Shown: positions 33,901 to 41,363 of the stretch, piece after piece
Position numbering within the stretch: position 1 is the stretch's first letter
Layout of the letters: the number at the start of each line of letters is the position of its first letter
Origin: an uncultured Collinsella sp.
GTDB lineage: Bacteria; Actinomycetota; Coriobacteriia; Coriobacteriales; Coriobacteriaceae
Length of the DNA stretch: 53,705 bases
NCBI GenBank assembly: GCA_902490305.1
Contig: CABUDI010000012.1
Span: forward strand, 1-53,705
Reading direction: 5' to 3'
Position numbers and translations under genes: made by a program
Notes under the pieces: model-generated
Told to the model about the DNA's origin: nothing
Seen by the model: the letters and a program-made list of their open reading frames with translations, nothing else
The model's database searches: none

Positions 33901-34712
33901 ATCGCTATACGCTCGGCGATGCAGAGGCGACGCAGATTTATGATGCGGCTGGCCATTACCAGTACTGTGACTCTCCGGTCATTGCCGATGCTTCTGGCAA
34001 CCTCTACTACATCAATGATTCGGGCACTCTGTTCAAGCTCGGGGCTGTTGAGTCTTGGACGGTTGCCTTTAATTCCAACGGCGGGTCTGCTTGCGACACT
34101 AAGTTTGTTGCTACGGCCGACGGCAAGCTGGTCAAGCCGGCCGATCCGACGCGCGATGGCTACACTTTCGGCGGTTGGTTCACCGATGAGGCTTGCACGC
34201 AGGCGTATGACTTCAGTACGCCGGTGACGGCCGATCTGACGCTGTATGCCAAGTGGACCAAGAATGCCGTTAACCCTGGCGGCAATGGCGGTTCTGGCAC
34301 TAATGGTGGCAACGGTGCCGCTGGCAACGGTTCCGGCGCTGGCGCTGGCACGGGTTCCGGCTCCGGCTCTAAGGGCCAGCAGGCCGGCGGCGCTATCGCC
34401 CCGGGTCAGAAGCCGGTGACCAAGACGACGGTGTCGACCAAGACCGAGACCAAGGACAACAAGTCCGACAAGAAGGACACCGATAAGTCCGATAAGAAGG
34501 ACGAGAAGAAGTCTGACAAGAAGGACGGCAAGTCCGACAAGAAGTCCGATTCCAAGTCCGATACGGGTGCTGCTTCCACGACCACTGCTAAGAAGTCCTC
34601 TAGTGCCTCCGAGCAGGAGACTGGCACCAACCCGCTCGCCATTGTTGGCGTTGCCGCCGGCGTCATCGGTCTCGCCATCGTCGGCGTGTTCGTGTTCACC
34701 AAACGTCGGTAG
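30939..34712 (+). CDS. B12-riboswitch-controlled surface protein: four DUF4430 domains, beta-propeller, membrane anchor
   Basis: 1257 aa. A Sec signal peptide ends near AQLWAEG (about 45). After an Ala/Ser/Glu linker come four tandem DUF4430 (transcobalamin C-terminal-like) domains at about 147-258, 268-374, 383-490 and 499-608, each with the hallmark YW(Q/H)-(L/F)-(F/Y)-(V/I)-(D/N)G: YWQLFVDG, YWQLFING, YWHFYVNG, YWHLYING. A PQQ-type beta-propeller spans about 657-1036 (IKIDSSTGKKV, KRIKIATGEVSW, KCIDKTTGDVV). An InlB-type repeat follows (about 1039-1107, GYTFGGWFTDEACTQAYDF). Then come a Gly/Asn linker, a KSDKKD-rich linker, and EQETG plus a transmembrane helix and KRR tail. ATG 30939 follows GGAG; ATG 30945 is an alternative. 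The riboswitch immediately upstream argues for cobalamin capture. The propeller is analogous in idea, not shown homologous, to BtuG. Confidence 0.88.
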   Translation: MDMFEDERQRASHRRGAIARGVAKRCLVAFLAFAMAFGTTPAQLWAEGAEGIAEAVAQAATPGEDAALAGGTAEQSGAEVSDSEGAPAASAATTGAAAGDEGSATGENPAASEQSSTASAGQAGSAAVAAVQAENPTETGDVAKKQVEVSFSIIGTDADGKAQTWVAPTQLKLDEGATAADAFIKLQEKTGFKADYDPNTAYGFYLKSITSPSDGRTLAFDPATYAYWQLFVDGASSSVGASSVKLTQGQKIEFAYTAGSASPVVKDQVAANVTVIGRDAQGKTQAWVDNAQYVVTSGSSALDLTKVALEANGIDAFAAGSIILSLKHNGVELGTPLDYSTYWQLFINGKSSDYTADNVTIHAGDTVTWFYGGWGDQLPSDSVHASVQVLGKGKDGKQQVWASTGQTSLKAGSTAKDLLEQTGLKLDASESSWGWFLNGITSPFDGKSYGWDAATKSYWHFYVNGKFANVGAGAYKLQEGDTVTFMYGADADALPGQVLGSVDVIGPDVNGNNTRWGSASNVSLPEGSTAQNLIETVLKAKGVTYNGSQSGEYWLLNSITSPFDHKPYGWDAATNKYWHLYINGEPSLLCANQITLKSGDKVTLAYTTDDSAMPDPDKIVVDPSATAPDWDAEWAGYGNSGNGSTVTDAKTPAQAAGLKWAFDWKAESGQQYANCSEPVIANGFVYIATENELIKIDSSTGKKVASAPLASKVSYTSRPIYTNGLIIVPLNGGAVQAITADKLICKWLTPGLTDLTQSSCTVVSDGEYVYVGTVDISYDENYNVTYGNGSLKRIKIATGEVSWQNIDPSEGYYWTGAALTDKYTIVPTSAGTLKCIDKTTGDVVSTMKLGAVANADCIADPSNGSTFYQMTHDGKLHVISLSAKGVLSEQKTVDLGLTNNLSAPAVSGDNLIVGGQTATGSALVLYNLKTGKTTMVAAADGKALPAGLNGIAATPLVSVQGGKTYVYFTVNSADSKDYVNYSAGGGVYRYTLGDAEATQIYDAAGHYQYCDSPVIADASGNLYYINDSGTLFKLGAVESWTVAFNSNGGSACDTKFVATADGKLVKPADPTRDGYTFGGWFTDEACTQAYDFSTPVTADLTLYAKWTKNAVNPGGNGGSGTNGGNGAAGNGSGAGAGTGSGSGSKGQQAGGAIAPGQKPVTKTTVSTKTETKDNKSDKKDTDKSDKKDEKKSDKKDGKSDKKSDSKSDTGAASTTTAKKSSSASEQETGTNPLAIVGVAAGVIGLAIVGVFVFTKRR
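31377..32762 (+). repeat. Four tandem DUF4430 coding repeats
   Basis: Repeat units at about 31377-31709, 31743-32048, 32085-32402 and 32433-32762. Units 3 and 4 are the closest pair: both contain NGITSPFDGKSYGWDAAT or NSITSPFDHKPYGWDAAT. This points to a recent internal duplication of that pair; units 1 and 2 are more divergent. Confidence 0.75.
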
Positions 34713-35615
34713 GTGAGGGCTGTGTCCAATAAATCCAAGGACGCCGACCCCAAGCAACCAGATTCCTCGTTTATCCAGTTTGACGATGCAAAGCAAAAGG
34801 GCGCCGCTTCGGCGGCGTCCGCCCCTCGCCGCAAGGCGTTCCTCGGCGTTCTGACTGCCGCGTGCACCATTCTGATCGTCGTCTCGCTGGGTTTCGTCCA
34901 TCCTTCCACAAGCGGTGCCTGGTCCATCGACTGGATCATTCAGACCGTGGCGGGGGAGAGCGTCGTCACCAAGGACACCAAGGTGTCTGGCTCGACTACG
35001 ACTTCGGGTGAGGCCAGTTCCAAGGATTCCAAGTCATCGAATGACGCAAAAGATGAGTCCAAGCATTCTGATGAGTCCAAGTCCAAGGACGATTCCGAGT
35101 CTTCAAACAAGGAATCGGATAAAAGCTCGGATAGCAAGAAGTCCGATGGTCAGGACGGCAAGAAGTCTGGCGATAAATCCGCTGCCCAAAATACGGGAGC
35201 CGGCGATACTTCCAATGCGTCTGGCGGTGGCCAGTCGTCTGATGGAGCCTCATCCTCTAATGGTGGAAACGCCTCCTCGGGCGGCCAGAGCGGCTCGCAG
35301 GAGTCCAGCTACATAACAGTGACGGTTTCGGTCACATCGAGCGCTGTGGGCAATCCTGTGTCTTCTGGTGGCACCTTTACCTTTAACGAAGGCGCTACCG
35401 TCTACGATGCCCTGTGCGCGCTGGGCCTTTCTGTCAACGCACATGGCTCGTCGTACGGCACGTATGTCTCCGCGATTGGTGGTTTGGCCGAGAAACAGTA
35501 CGGCGGCACGAGCGGCTGGATGTACTCCGTCAACGGCACAACGCCCATGACGGCCTGCAGCAACTACGTTCTCTCCAACGGCGACAACGTGGTCTGGTAT
35601 TACGTTACAGGCTAG
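34713..35615 (+). CDS. N-terminally anchored surface protein with C-terminal DUF4430 domain
   Basis: 300 aa, starting directly after the stop of the previous gene and therefore under the same riboswitch. A cytoplasmic stub of about 40 residues precedes one membrane span (FLGVLTAACTILIVVSLGFV, about 43-62). A long Ser/Lys/Asp-rich, low-complexity stalk follows (about 85-195), and then a single DUF4430 domain from about 199 to the end, with the hallmark GWMYSVNGTTPM. Start choice is uncertain: GTG 34713 or GTG 34722 (GAGGG three bases upstream). The opposite anchoring of the two products (N-terminal here, C-terminal in the partner) suggests two arms of one assembly. Its ligand is inferred from regulation only. 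Confidence 0.85.
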   Translation: MRAVSNKSKDADPKQPDSSFIQFDDAKQKGAASAASAPRRKAFLGVLTAACTILIVVSLGFVHPSTSGAWSIDWIIQTVAGESVVTKDTKVSGSTTTSGEASSKDSKSSNDAKDESKHSDESKSKDDSESSNKESDKSSDSKKSDGQDGKKSGDKSAAQNTGAGDTSNASGGGQSSDGASSSNGGNASSGGQSGSQESSYITVTVSVTSSAVGNPVSSGGTFTFNEGATVYDALCALGLSVNAHGSSYGTYVSAIGGLAEKQYGGTSGWMYSVNGTTPMTACSNYVLSNGDNVVWYYVTG

Positions 35616-35637
35616 AGGCTTCGACATAGCGCGCCAG

Positions 35638-35675
35638 ACGGGCGGTTCGGACAGACATCCGGGCCGCCCGTTTTT
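35638..35675 (+). terminator. Terminator of the B12 surface-protein operon
   Basis: ACGGGCGG (35638-35645) with CCGCCCGT (35664-35671), followed by TTTT. Located 22 bases past the stop. Confidence 0.85.
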
Positions 35676-35718
35676 CATGCGAATGGGATTGGGTCGCCGG
35701 GTCTCTCGGCAAACAAAA

Positions 35719-35748
35719 AACCGGTTGGAATGGGAATTCCAACCGGTT
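35719..35748 (-). terminator. Intrinsic terminator of the GtrA gene 1
   Basis: A perfect 13-bp stem AACCGGTTGGAAT/ATTCCAACCGGTT followed on the minus strand by TTTTGTTTGCC. Confidence 0.85.
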
Positions 35749-35774
35749 ATACATTCAAGCAAATAGCGAATCGA

Positions 35775-36182
35775 CTACGACCGTGCGCCCTCGAGGAAGA
35801 AGCGGCGGCTGAAGTAGTTGTACCAGGTGACGAGGAACGTGGCGATGGCCTTCATGGCCTGGTAGCCGATGCTCAAAAACGTGACGCCCACAAACATGTA
35901 CAGGTCGTTGAGGCCCAGGCCGATTACCGACAGGATGGTGAAGATCGTGAACTCGCGCTTGCGGCTCATGCCCTCGCGATGGTCGAACACGTACTTCATG
36001 CTGAGCCAGTAGTTGACCACGACGGACGTGGTAAACGAGACCGTGGTGCTCATCAAAAAGTCGAGGTGAAACAGCTCGACGAGCGCAATGAGCATACCCC
36101 AGTCGATGCCAAAGGAGATAAGACCCACGACAGCGAACTTGAGGAACTGCTTGGTATGAGGTTGTGCCAGTGCCTTGCGCAC
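35775..36182 (-). CDS. GtrA family membrane protein 1
   Basis: 135 aa with four predicted membrane spans. The GtrA signature is KFAVVGLISFGIDWGMLIAL at the N-terminus, and NYWLSMKYVFDHRE after span two. GtrA-like proteins move or support lipid-linked sugars across the membrane in wall or surface glycosylation. A second paralogue is encoded 220 bases upstream in the same direction. No glycosyltransferase is adjacent, so the pathway is not evident. Confidence 0.9.
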   Translation of the reverse strand: MRKALAQPHTKQFLKFAVVGLISFGIDWGMLIALVELFHLDFLMSTTVSFTTSVVVNYWLSMKYVFDHREGMSRKREFTIFTILSVIGLGLNDLYMFVGVTFLSIGYQAMKAIATFLVTWYNYFSRRFFLEGARS

Positions 36183-36330
36183 GTAATCACATCCAATGCG
36201 TTGATGAATCGAGCAGAGGATACTTTAGAGCTTTTGCAAGGGAAACGTAAGGTCCTTGCCAAGAACTATACGAACTCGCCAAATTTTCAAGAGCTAATCC
36301 GCAAACGTTGAAAATTTGCCAGTAAACGAG

Positions 36331-36380
36331 CAATGCCCACGAACAACACAGCGCACGACGCGCGTCATCCGTGGGCATTG
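36331..36380 (-). terminator. Hairpin after GtrA gene 2
   Basis: An 11-bp inverted repeat CAATGCCCACG/CGTGGGCATTG encloses a 28-base GC-rich loop. No U-tract follows on the minus strand, so terminator activity is uncertain. Confidence 0.4.
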
Positions 36381-36400
36381 TAAAGCTGTAAGGTTGCGAG

Positions 36401-36796
36401 TTACTTGGTCTCATCGCCTTCCAGGAAGATCTTTCGGGTCACAAAGTTGTAGACCATGACAAGCGCGGTGGCGCAAATCTTGGCGATATTGGCCTCGAGC
36501 CCCAGGCCGGCGTTGAGTGTCAACACGATACCGTCGTTGAGTGCCAGGCCGATCACGGACAGCACGACAAAGATAATGAACTCGCGGCGGCGGCTCATGC
36601 CTTCCTTGTGCGCAAACACGTACTTCATGCTTGCGAGGTAGTTAAAGATGAGCGAGACGATAAAGCCGCTGGTATTGGCGATTAGGATGTTGAGGCCCAG
36701 ACCGTAGTGGAGCAGATTCATAATGCCAAAGTCGATAACCGTGGCAATGACACCGACGACGCCAAATTTCATGATCTGCGCAAGGAGCTTTTGCAT
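36401..36796 (-). CDS. GtrA family membrane protein 2
   Basis: 131 aa, four predicted spans: KFGVVGVIATVIDFGIMNLL, NTSGFIVSLIFNYLASMKYV, then FIIFVVLSVIGLALNDGIVL and a final span ending KIFLEGDETK. It shares SMKYVF-H-EGMSR-REF and the IF-LSVIGL-LND segments with GtrA 1, so the pair arose by duplication. The start at 36796 (MQKLLAQ) has GGCAGG a few bases upstream; an in-frame upstream TTG would add 21 residues. Confidence 0.88.
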   Translation of the reverse strand: MQKLLAQIMKFGVVGVIATVIDFGIMNLLHYGLGLNILIANTSGFIVSLIFNYLASMKYVFAHKEGMSRRREFIIFVVLSVIGLALNDGIVLTLNAGLGLEANIAKICATALVMVYNFVTRKIFLEGDETK

Positions 36797-36874
36797 GGTA
36801 CCTGCCTTATGGTGGCGCCGGGGCGCCGCGGGGATGACAAACTCAGCAAGTTTAGCCAATCCCCACGGGTGGTG

Positions 36875-38791
36875 CTAGGCGCGCTCCTCGATAGCACCGT
36901 TTCTATATGCATCGAGCAGCTGGCGCAGGTCTTGGATCTGGCTGCGGATCTTGGCTCCGGAATCGGTGTCGCTCACCATGCGGCGACGGTCTGCTTGGTC
37001 AAAACGGTTGGTCTCGCTTTCGATGTCCACGTTGCGCGTGAGTGCCTCGGCAACCGTCGTAAAGGCCCGGTGCGACTTGAGGCGGCAGCCGCGCGAGCTC
37101 GAGATGAGCGTATAGCCGGCGATACCCGTCTTGGGGTGGTAGGCGCGGCAGAAGCCGCCATCGATGACCAGCAGCTTGCCCTCGGCGCGGATGGGCTGCT
37201 CGCCCTTGGTGGTTTTAACGGGCGTGTGGCCGTTGATGATGTGGCCGGTTGGTGAACATGCCATGGGCGTGACGCCAAACTCGCGCATGATGTCGTCGCA
37301 GACCGAGGGCGACTTGGTAAGCGTAAAGTACGGGTCCATCGGCTCGACCCAGGTGCTCTTATCGGCGATATAGGCGCGCTCAAAGGTACGCACCAGGCGT
37401 CCGCTGGCGGGTGAGTTAAAGCCGATCCACAGGTACCACATCCAGTCGAGAGCGTCGCGGTCGCCCACGCGCCAGGCGCGGCGGGCGATGTGGTCGCAAA
37501 AATCGAGATAATCGCGGCCAGTGTGCCAGGTGCCCAGGCAGTTCATGCTGCTAAAGGTGCCGTCTTCGTTGAGTGGCACGCAGCCATGGAACAGCAGGTT
37601 GCCGTTGGCGACCTTGTACATCGAGCCGTGGGAATAGAGGAAATCGATATGGCGATGCAGGTGATCGGCGGTGACAAACTCGGACACGAGCTTGTCGATG
37701 ATGTGCTGCTCCTGAGACGTGAGCGTATAGGGGTCCGTCGGGTCGACGGTGGGGAAGTCGTTGGTCGTGAGCGGCCACACGCTGCCGTCGGCAAGCGCGA
37801 CCGTGCCGGCGTCGCGATCGACCTTGTCGAGCAACAGACGGTCTGCCATATCGAACTCGGGGTGGCGCTGGATAATCTGGCTCTCGAGCTTAAAGAGCAG
37901 CACGTTGATGGCCTTGATCAGCGGGGTGATGGACTCACCGGCGGTGTAGGTGGCATCGGCAAAGGCGACAAGCTCACGCAGCGAGATGCCGTAGTCGTTC
38001 TCCAGGATCTCGTAATTGTCGTAGCGTAGGTTGTTGCGCAGCACCGTGGCGATGCAGGCAGGCTCACCGGCCGCAGCGCCCATCCACAGCAGGTCGTGGT
38101 TGCCCCACTGGATGTCGAGCGAATGGTAGGTGAGCAGGCGGTCCATAATCTTGGCCGCGCCGCCGCCGCGGTCGAAGATGTCGCCCACCAGGTGCAGGTG
38201 GTCGACGGCCAGGCGCTTGATGAGCGAGGCGAGCGACTCGATAAAGTCGTCGGCGCTGGCGGTCTCCAGAATGGACTCCACGATGCGCTCGTGATAGCGC
38301 ACGCGATAGTTGTTCTCGTCCGGATGCGTGTGCAGCAACTCGTCGATGATATAGGCGTAATCGCGCGGGATAGCCTTACGCACCTTGGAGCGCGTGTAGC
38401 GGCTTGAAAGCGACCGGGCGACCATGATGAGCTGGTCAAGCATCGTCTTGTACCAGGTGGGCGAGTCCTCGCGCCGGCTGCGGACCAGCTCGATCTTCTC
38501 GCGCGGGTAGTAGATGAGCGTGCACAGCTCGCCCTTCTCGTCAAAGGAGAGCGTGTCGCCAAAGATCTCGTCGACATGCTCGCGCACGACGCCCGAGCAG
38601 TTGTTGAGGATGTGCATAAAGGCTTCGTACTCGCCATGCACGTCGCTCATAAAATGCTCAGTGCCTTTGGGCAGGTTGAGGATGGCCGAGAGGTTGATGA
38701 TCTCGGTAAACGCGGATTGCTCGGTGGGAAACTGTCTCGACAGCAGGCGCAGATACTTGAAGTCTTGCGGATTGCGATCGAATGCGACCAT
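36875..38791 (-). CDS. fbp: Fructose-1,6-bisphosphatase, class III
   Basis: 638 aa, typical for class III FBPase (Firmicutes-type, metallophosphatase fold). Removes the 1-phosphate of fructose-1,6-bisphosphate in gluconeogenesis. Metal-site motifs are in order: SDVHGEYEAF near residue 50, GDIFDRGGGAAKIMD, and WGNHDLLWMG, with GHIINGHTP and the C-terminal SSSRG. The start at 38791 follows GGAAGG; an in-frame ATG at 38836 has no ribosome-binding site and would cover the upstream inverted repeat. That 9+9-bp repeat just upstream suggests repressor or activator control. Confidence 0.95.
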   Translation of the reverse strand: MVAFDRNPQDFKYLRLLSRQFPTEQSAFTEIINLSAILNLPKGTEHFMSDVHGEYEAFMHILNNCSGVVREHVDEIFGDTLSFDEKGELCTLIYYPREKIELVRSRREDSPTWYKTMLDQLIMVARSLSSRYTRSKVRKAIPRDYAYIIDELLHTHPDENNYRVRYHERIVESILETASADDFIESLASLIKRLAVDHLHLVGDIFDRGGGAAKIMDRLLTYHSLDIQWGNHDLLWMGAAAGEPACIATVLRNNLRYDNYEILENDYGISLRELVAFADATYTAGESITPLIKAINVLLFKLESQIIQRHPEFDMADRLLLDKVDRDAGTVALADGSVWPLTTNDFPTVDPTDPYTLTSQEQHIIDKLVSEFVTADHLHRHIDFLYSHGSMYKVANGNLLFHGCVPLNEDGTFSSMNCLGTWHTGRDYLDFCDHIARRAWRVGDRDALDWMWYLWIGFNSPASGRLVRTFERAYIADKSTWVEPMDPYFTLTKSPSVCDDIMREFGVTPMACSPTGHIINGHTPVKTTKGEQPIRAEGKLLVIDGGFCRAYHPKTGIAGYTLISSSRGCRLKSHRAFTTVAEALTRNVDIESETNRFDQADRRRMVSDTDSGAKIRSQIQDLRQLLDAYRNGAIEERA

Positions 38792-38819
38792 GAAACACCT
38801 TCCGATAGGGCTGGTAAAA

Positions 38820-38847
38820 CTGATAAACAGCGTCAAACGTTTATCAG
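38820..38847 (-). promoter_or_regulatory. Perfect 9-bp inverted repeat, candidate operator for fbp
   Basis: CTGATAAAC-N10-GTTTATCAG lies 29 bases upstream of the fbp start. A TTGACG -35-like box (minus strand) lies in its spacer, so a bound regulator would touch the promoter. Confidence 0.5.
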
Positions 38848-39072
38848 TATGCGCCGCTTTTGTTTCGATTGGGGATGGGCGGCCGAATTGTTAGCCGAAC
38901 GGTTTGGTAAATCGATTTAGTGGAGGTAGATATGGCGGTTGAGTGGAGACGTAGGGTCGTTTTTACAGACGTATGCCTCCGGGATCGATAGAGATGATGA
39001 CGGTAAAGATGTTCACCACCTTTGGCTCTATTTGGTAAATAGTGGACATTTGTACCGTATTTATGCTTGCTG

Positions 39073-39081
39073 TGCGATAAT
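39073..39081 (+). promoter_or_regulatory. Extended -10 promoter of the DegV gene
   Basis: TGCGATAAT is a TGn-extended -10 about 29 bases before the start. No good -35 is visible. Confidence 0.45.
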
Positions 39082-39109
39082 TTTTATAACTATACGTAAG
39101 GAGCCTCAT

Positions 39110-40000
39110 ATGAGTGATTTTGTCCTGACCTGTGAATCCGCCGCCGATCGAACTCGGGAGTTCTTTGAATCGCGCAATATCCCTGTCGTGTGTTTTCATT
39201 ACGAGATCGACGATGTTGTCTATACGGACGATCTGTATCAGTCGATTACGCCGGACGAGTTTTTTGCCCAGATATCCGCGGGCGCCATGCCCAAGACGTC
39301 TCAGGTGAGCGTGGGTGAGTACGAGGAGTTTTGGGAGCCGCTTGTTGCCGAGGGTAAAGACGTGCTGCACCTGACGTTGTCGTCGGGTATTTCGGGTACG
39401 TATGGCTCGGCTTGCGTTGCGGCGCAGATGCTCGCGGATCGCTATCCCCAGGGCGGCAAGGTGTGCGTCATCGATTCGCTGGCGGCGTCTTCGGGCTTTG
39501 GCCTGCTGGCGGAATGTGCCGCCGACGTGCGCGATAGCGGGGCTTCACTCGACGAGACGGCTGCCTGGATCGAGGAGCACAAGCTCAACCTGCACCACTG
39601 GTTCTTCTCGACCGATCTGTCGAGCTACCTGCGCGGCGGTCGCATTTCGGCTGCGAGCGCGATCATCGGCACGGCGCTTAAGATTTGCCCGCTTATGACG
39701 GTCGATTGCGAAGGTGGGCTGTCGCCACGTGAGAAGATTCGCACTAAGAAGCGCGCGATTTCCGAGATGGCTCAGACCATGATGGCACACGTGCAGGACG
39801 GTGCGGATTATTCGGGTAAGTGCATCATGTCGCACTCGGCGTGCCGCGAGGATGCCGAGGCAGTTGCGGCGCTGATTGAGAAACAGGTTCCGCAGCTTAA
39901 AGGCAAGATTGAGATCAATAACATCGGTACTCTGATTGGCTCGCATACCGGACCTGGTACGGTGGCGCTCTTCTTTATGGGCGACAAGCGCGTGGATTAA
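39110..40000 (+). CDS. DegV family fatty-acid-binding protein
   Basis: 296 aa. DegV proteins bind a fatty acid between two domains and, in Firmicutes, act as FakB partners of a fatty acid kinase. Family motifs: ESAADRT near the N-terminus, MPKTSQVSVGEYEEFW, LTLSSGISGTYGSA and the DSLAASSGFGLL segment. HHWFFSTDLSSYLRGGRIS and the C-terminal IGSHTGPGTVALFF are further conserved blocks. ATG 39110 follows TAAGGAG. Its kinase partner is not in the window. Confidence 0.93.
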   Translation: MSDFVLTCESAADRTREFFESRNIPVVCFHYEIDDVVYTDDLYQSITPDEFFAQISAGAMPKTSQVSVGEYEEFWEPLVAEGKDVLHLTLSSGISGTYGSACVAAQMLADRYPQGGKVCVIDSLAASSGFGLLAECAADVRDSGASLDETAAWIEEHKLNLHHWFFSTDLSSYLRGGRISAASAIIGTALKICPLMTVDCEGGLSPREKIRTKKRAISEMAQTMMAHVQDGADYSGKCIMSHSACREDAEAVAALIEKQVPQLKGKIEINNIGTLIGSHTGPGTVALFFMGDKRVD

Positions 40001-40041
40001 TTTGCCCCATCACATCGCTGCATGATTGCTCAAACGAAAAC

Positions 40042-40069
40042 GGCCCGCCTCACGTTTGTGGGGCGGGCC
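40042..40069 (-). terminator. Bidirectional terminator between DegV and TIM-barrel genes
   Basis: GGCCCGCC/GGCGGGCC stem with 12-nt loop. The minus strand is followed by GTTTTCGTTT, the plus strand by AAGATGTTTTG. It serves two convergent genes. Confidence 0.7.
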
Positions 40070-40080
40070 AAGATGTTTTG

Positions 40081-41172
40081 CTAGCGTTTCTTTCCTCGGA
40101 AGAAAAAGCCGTGCAGTGAGGGCTTGAGCCCGCGGTTGGCGCGACGCTCCTCGACGCGCTCGTGGATCGAAGCGACGCGCTCGATGACCTCGTCGGGAAT
40201 CGGCACGTCGGGATTCATGTTCTCGACCTGGCTGACTTCGGCGGCGGCGACCTGGTCGATAATGGGCACATCGTCGCGCGAGATAACGGGCGTGGCGTCT
40301 TCCTTCATCTTGCGATAACGCTGCATCATGTCGGTCTGTAGCTGCTGTGCCGAAGGCGGCGTCCAGATGATGGCGTTGGCGCCGGCGGCGATGGTCTCGC
40401 GGATGCTCTCGGGCGTCTTGCCGCCCGGCGCGATGAGCGGCAGGTTGGGATAGTGCTCGCGCAGTTCACGCAGGACCTGCGGCGTGTTTTTGCCAGCGGC
40501 GATGTTAAGAATCTTGGCGCCGGCGCGCACCTTTGCGTGAGCATCGTCGTCGCAACGTACGACCGTGGCGATGACGGGGATGTCGGCGATGTTGGTGATG
40601 TGCTCGACCATCTCGGCGGTGGCGGGGGAGTTGACCACACAGCCCGCCGCGCCCTGCATCTCGGAGACGGCTGCCATCTGAACGGAGCGCTTACCGGTCG
40701 TAGTTCCGCCGCCCACGCCTACAAAGACCGGGCACTCGGCGACGGTCAACAGTGCCTGCGTAATGGCCGGCTGCGGCGTGAAGGGGTAAACGGCAAAGAC
40801 GGCATCGGCGTTGGAGTTGCGGATAACCGCGACATCGGTGGTGTAAATGAGCGACTTGATGCGGCGGCCGAAGAGCGTGAAGCCGCTGGCCTCCTCGATC
40901 TCGTCGGGCATGCGAAGGGCAGCCTTGCGCAGACGTCCGTCGATGGGCAGGGGCTCCATAGGGAGCAGGCCGTTGGGGGTCACGGCTACCTGGGGTTCGG
41001 TGAACTCGTCTGCGAGCTCGACCTCGGAGAAATCGACCGAGGCGACGATGTCCTCGTGAACCTCGGCGGGCACATCGATGGGGGCTTGGTCGTTTGCCGC
41101 GGCAGGCGTGTCGAAGGAGCTGGTGCCGACGAAGGCGTCGACGCGTTCGTTTAGGTCGTTGAGGGTATCCAT
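40081..41172 (-). CDS. TIM-barrel protein of unknown function
   Basis: 363 aa. The central 200 residues look like a phosphate-binding (beta/alpha)8 barrel: DAVFAVYPFTPQPAITQALL, FVGVGGGTTTGKRSVQMAAV, IPVIATVV and IAPGGKTPESIRETIAAGAN, the last resembling KDPG-aldolase or thiazole-synthase phosphate loops. The N-terminal 70 and C-terminal 70 residues are acidic/polar extensions. Substrate unknown. A TAGAAT -10-like box lies only nine bases before the ATG and there is no ribosome-binding site, so the mRNA may be leaderless. Confidence 0.7.
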   Translation of the reverse strand: MDTLNDLNERVDAFVGTSSFDTPAAANDQAPIDVPAEVHEDIVASVDFSEVELADEFTEPQVAVTPNGLLPMEPLPIDGRLRKAALRMPDEIEEASGFTLFGRRIKSLIYTTDVAVIRNSNADAVFAVYPFTPQPAITQALLTVAECPVFVGVGGGTTTGKRSVQMAAVSEMQGAAGCVVNSPATAEMVEHITNIADIPVIATVVRCDDDAHAKVRAGAKILNIAAGKNTPQVLRELREHYPNLPLIAPGGKTPESIRETIAAGANAIIWTPPSAQQLQTDMMQRYRKMKEDATPVISRDDVPIIDQVAAAEVSQVENMNPDVPIPDEVIERVASIHERVEERRANRGLKPSLHGFFFRGKKR

Positions 41173-41181
41173 GGAGGCTCG

Positions 41182-41187
41182 ATTCTA
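41182..41187 (-). promoter_or_regulatory. -10-like box next to the start of the TIM-barrel gene
   Basis: TAGAAT (minus strand), nine bases before the start codon. A transcript starting 6-7 bases further on would be essentially leaderless. Confidence 0.35.
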
Positions 41188-41363
41188 TGCGATGGTGGCC
41201 GGCGCGATGCAGCCGGAATTGCGAATGCTAAATCGTTTGACGAGTTGATTTTTCCCCGCCGCACCATCCGTTAGACCGAAGGGCGGGAGAACGTGAAGGA
41301 GCTGTGGTGGCGAGGATCGAGGTGCTATCTTGAAAGTCCCGTTTAAAAGAGAGGTGACGCGGT

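Larger units (their letters stand above)
38792..39109. other. Divergent intergenic region, fbp and degV
   Basis: The 318-base gap holds the inverted repeat at 38820-38847, an extended -10 for the DegV gene (39073-39081), and a small inverted repeat CTATTT-ggt-AAATAG (39028-39042). A possible 19-codon frame at 38932-38991 has a good ribosome-binding site but no other support. Confidence 0.45.

Noticed and set aside
34440..34560. Tandem Lys/Ser/Asp codon repeats as a CRISPR or DNA satellite
   Set aside because: The irregular repeat lies inside an open reading frame and encodes a low-complexity wall-spanning linker.
32700..34901. 733-codon open frame antisense to the B12 surface-protein gene
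   Set aside because: It is the shadow of a repetitive, biased coding sequence; it has no ribosome-binding site and no recognisable domain.
38932..38991. 19-codon open frame with GGAGG in front, between fbp and degV
   Set aside because: Good ribosome-binding site but no conserved feature, no clear promoter and too short to support from sequence alone.
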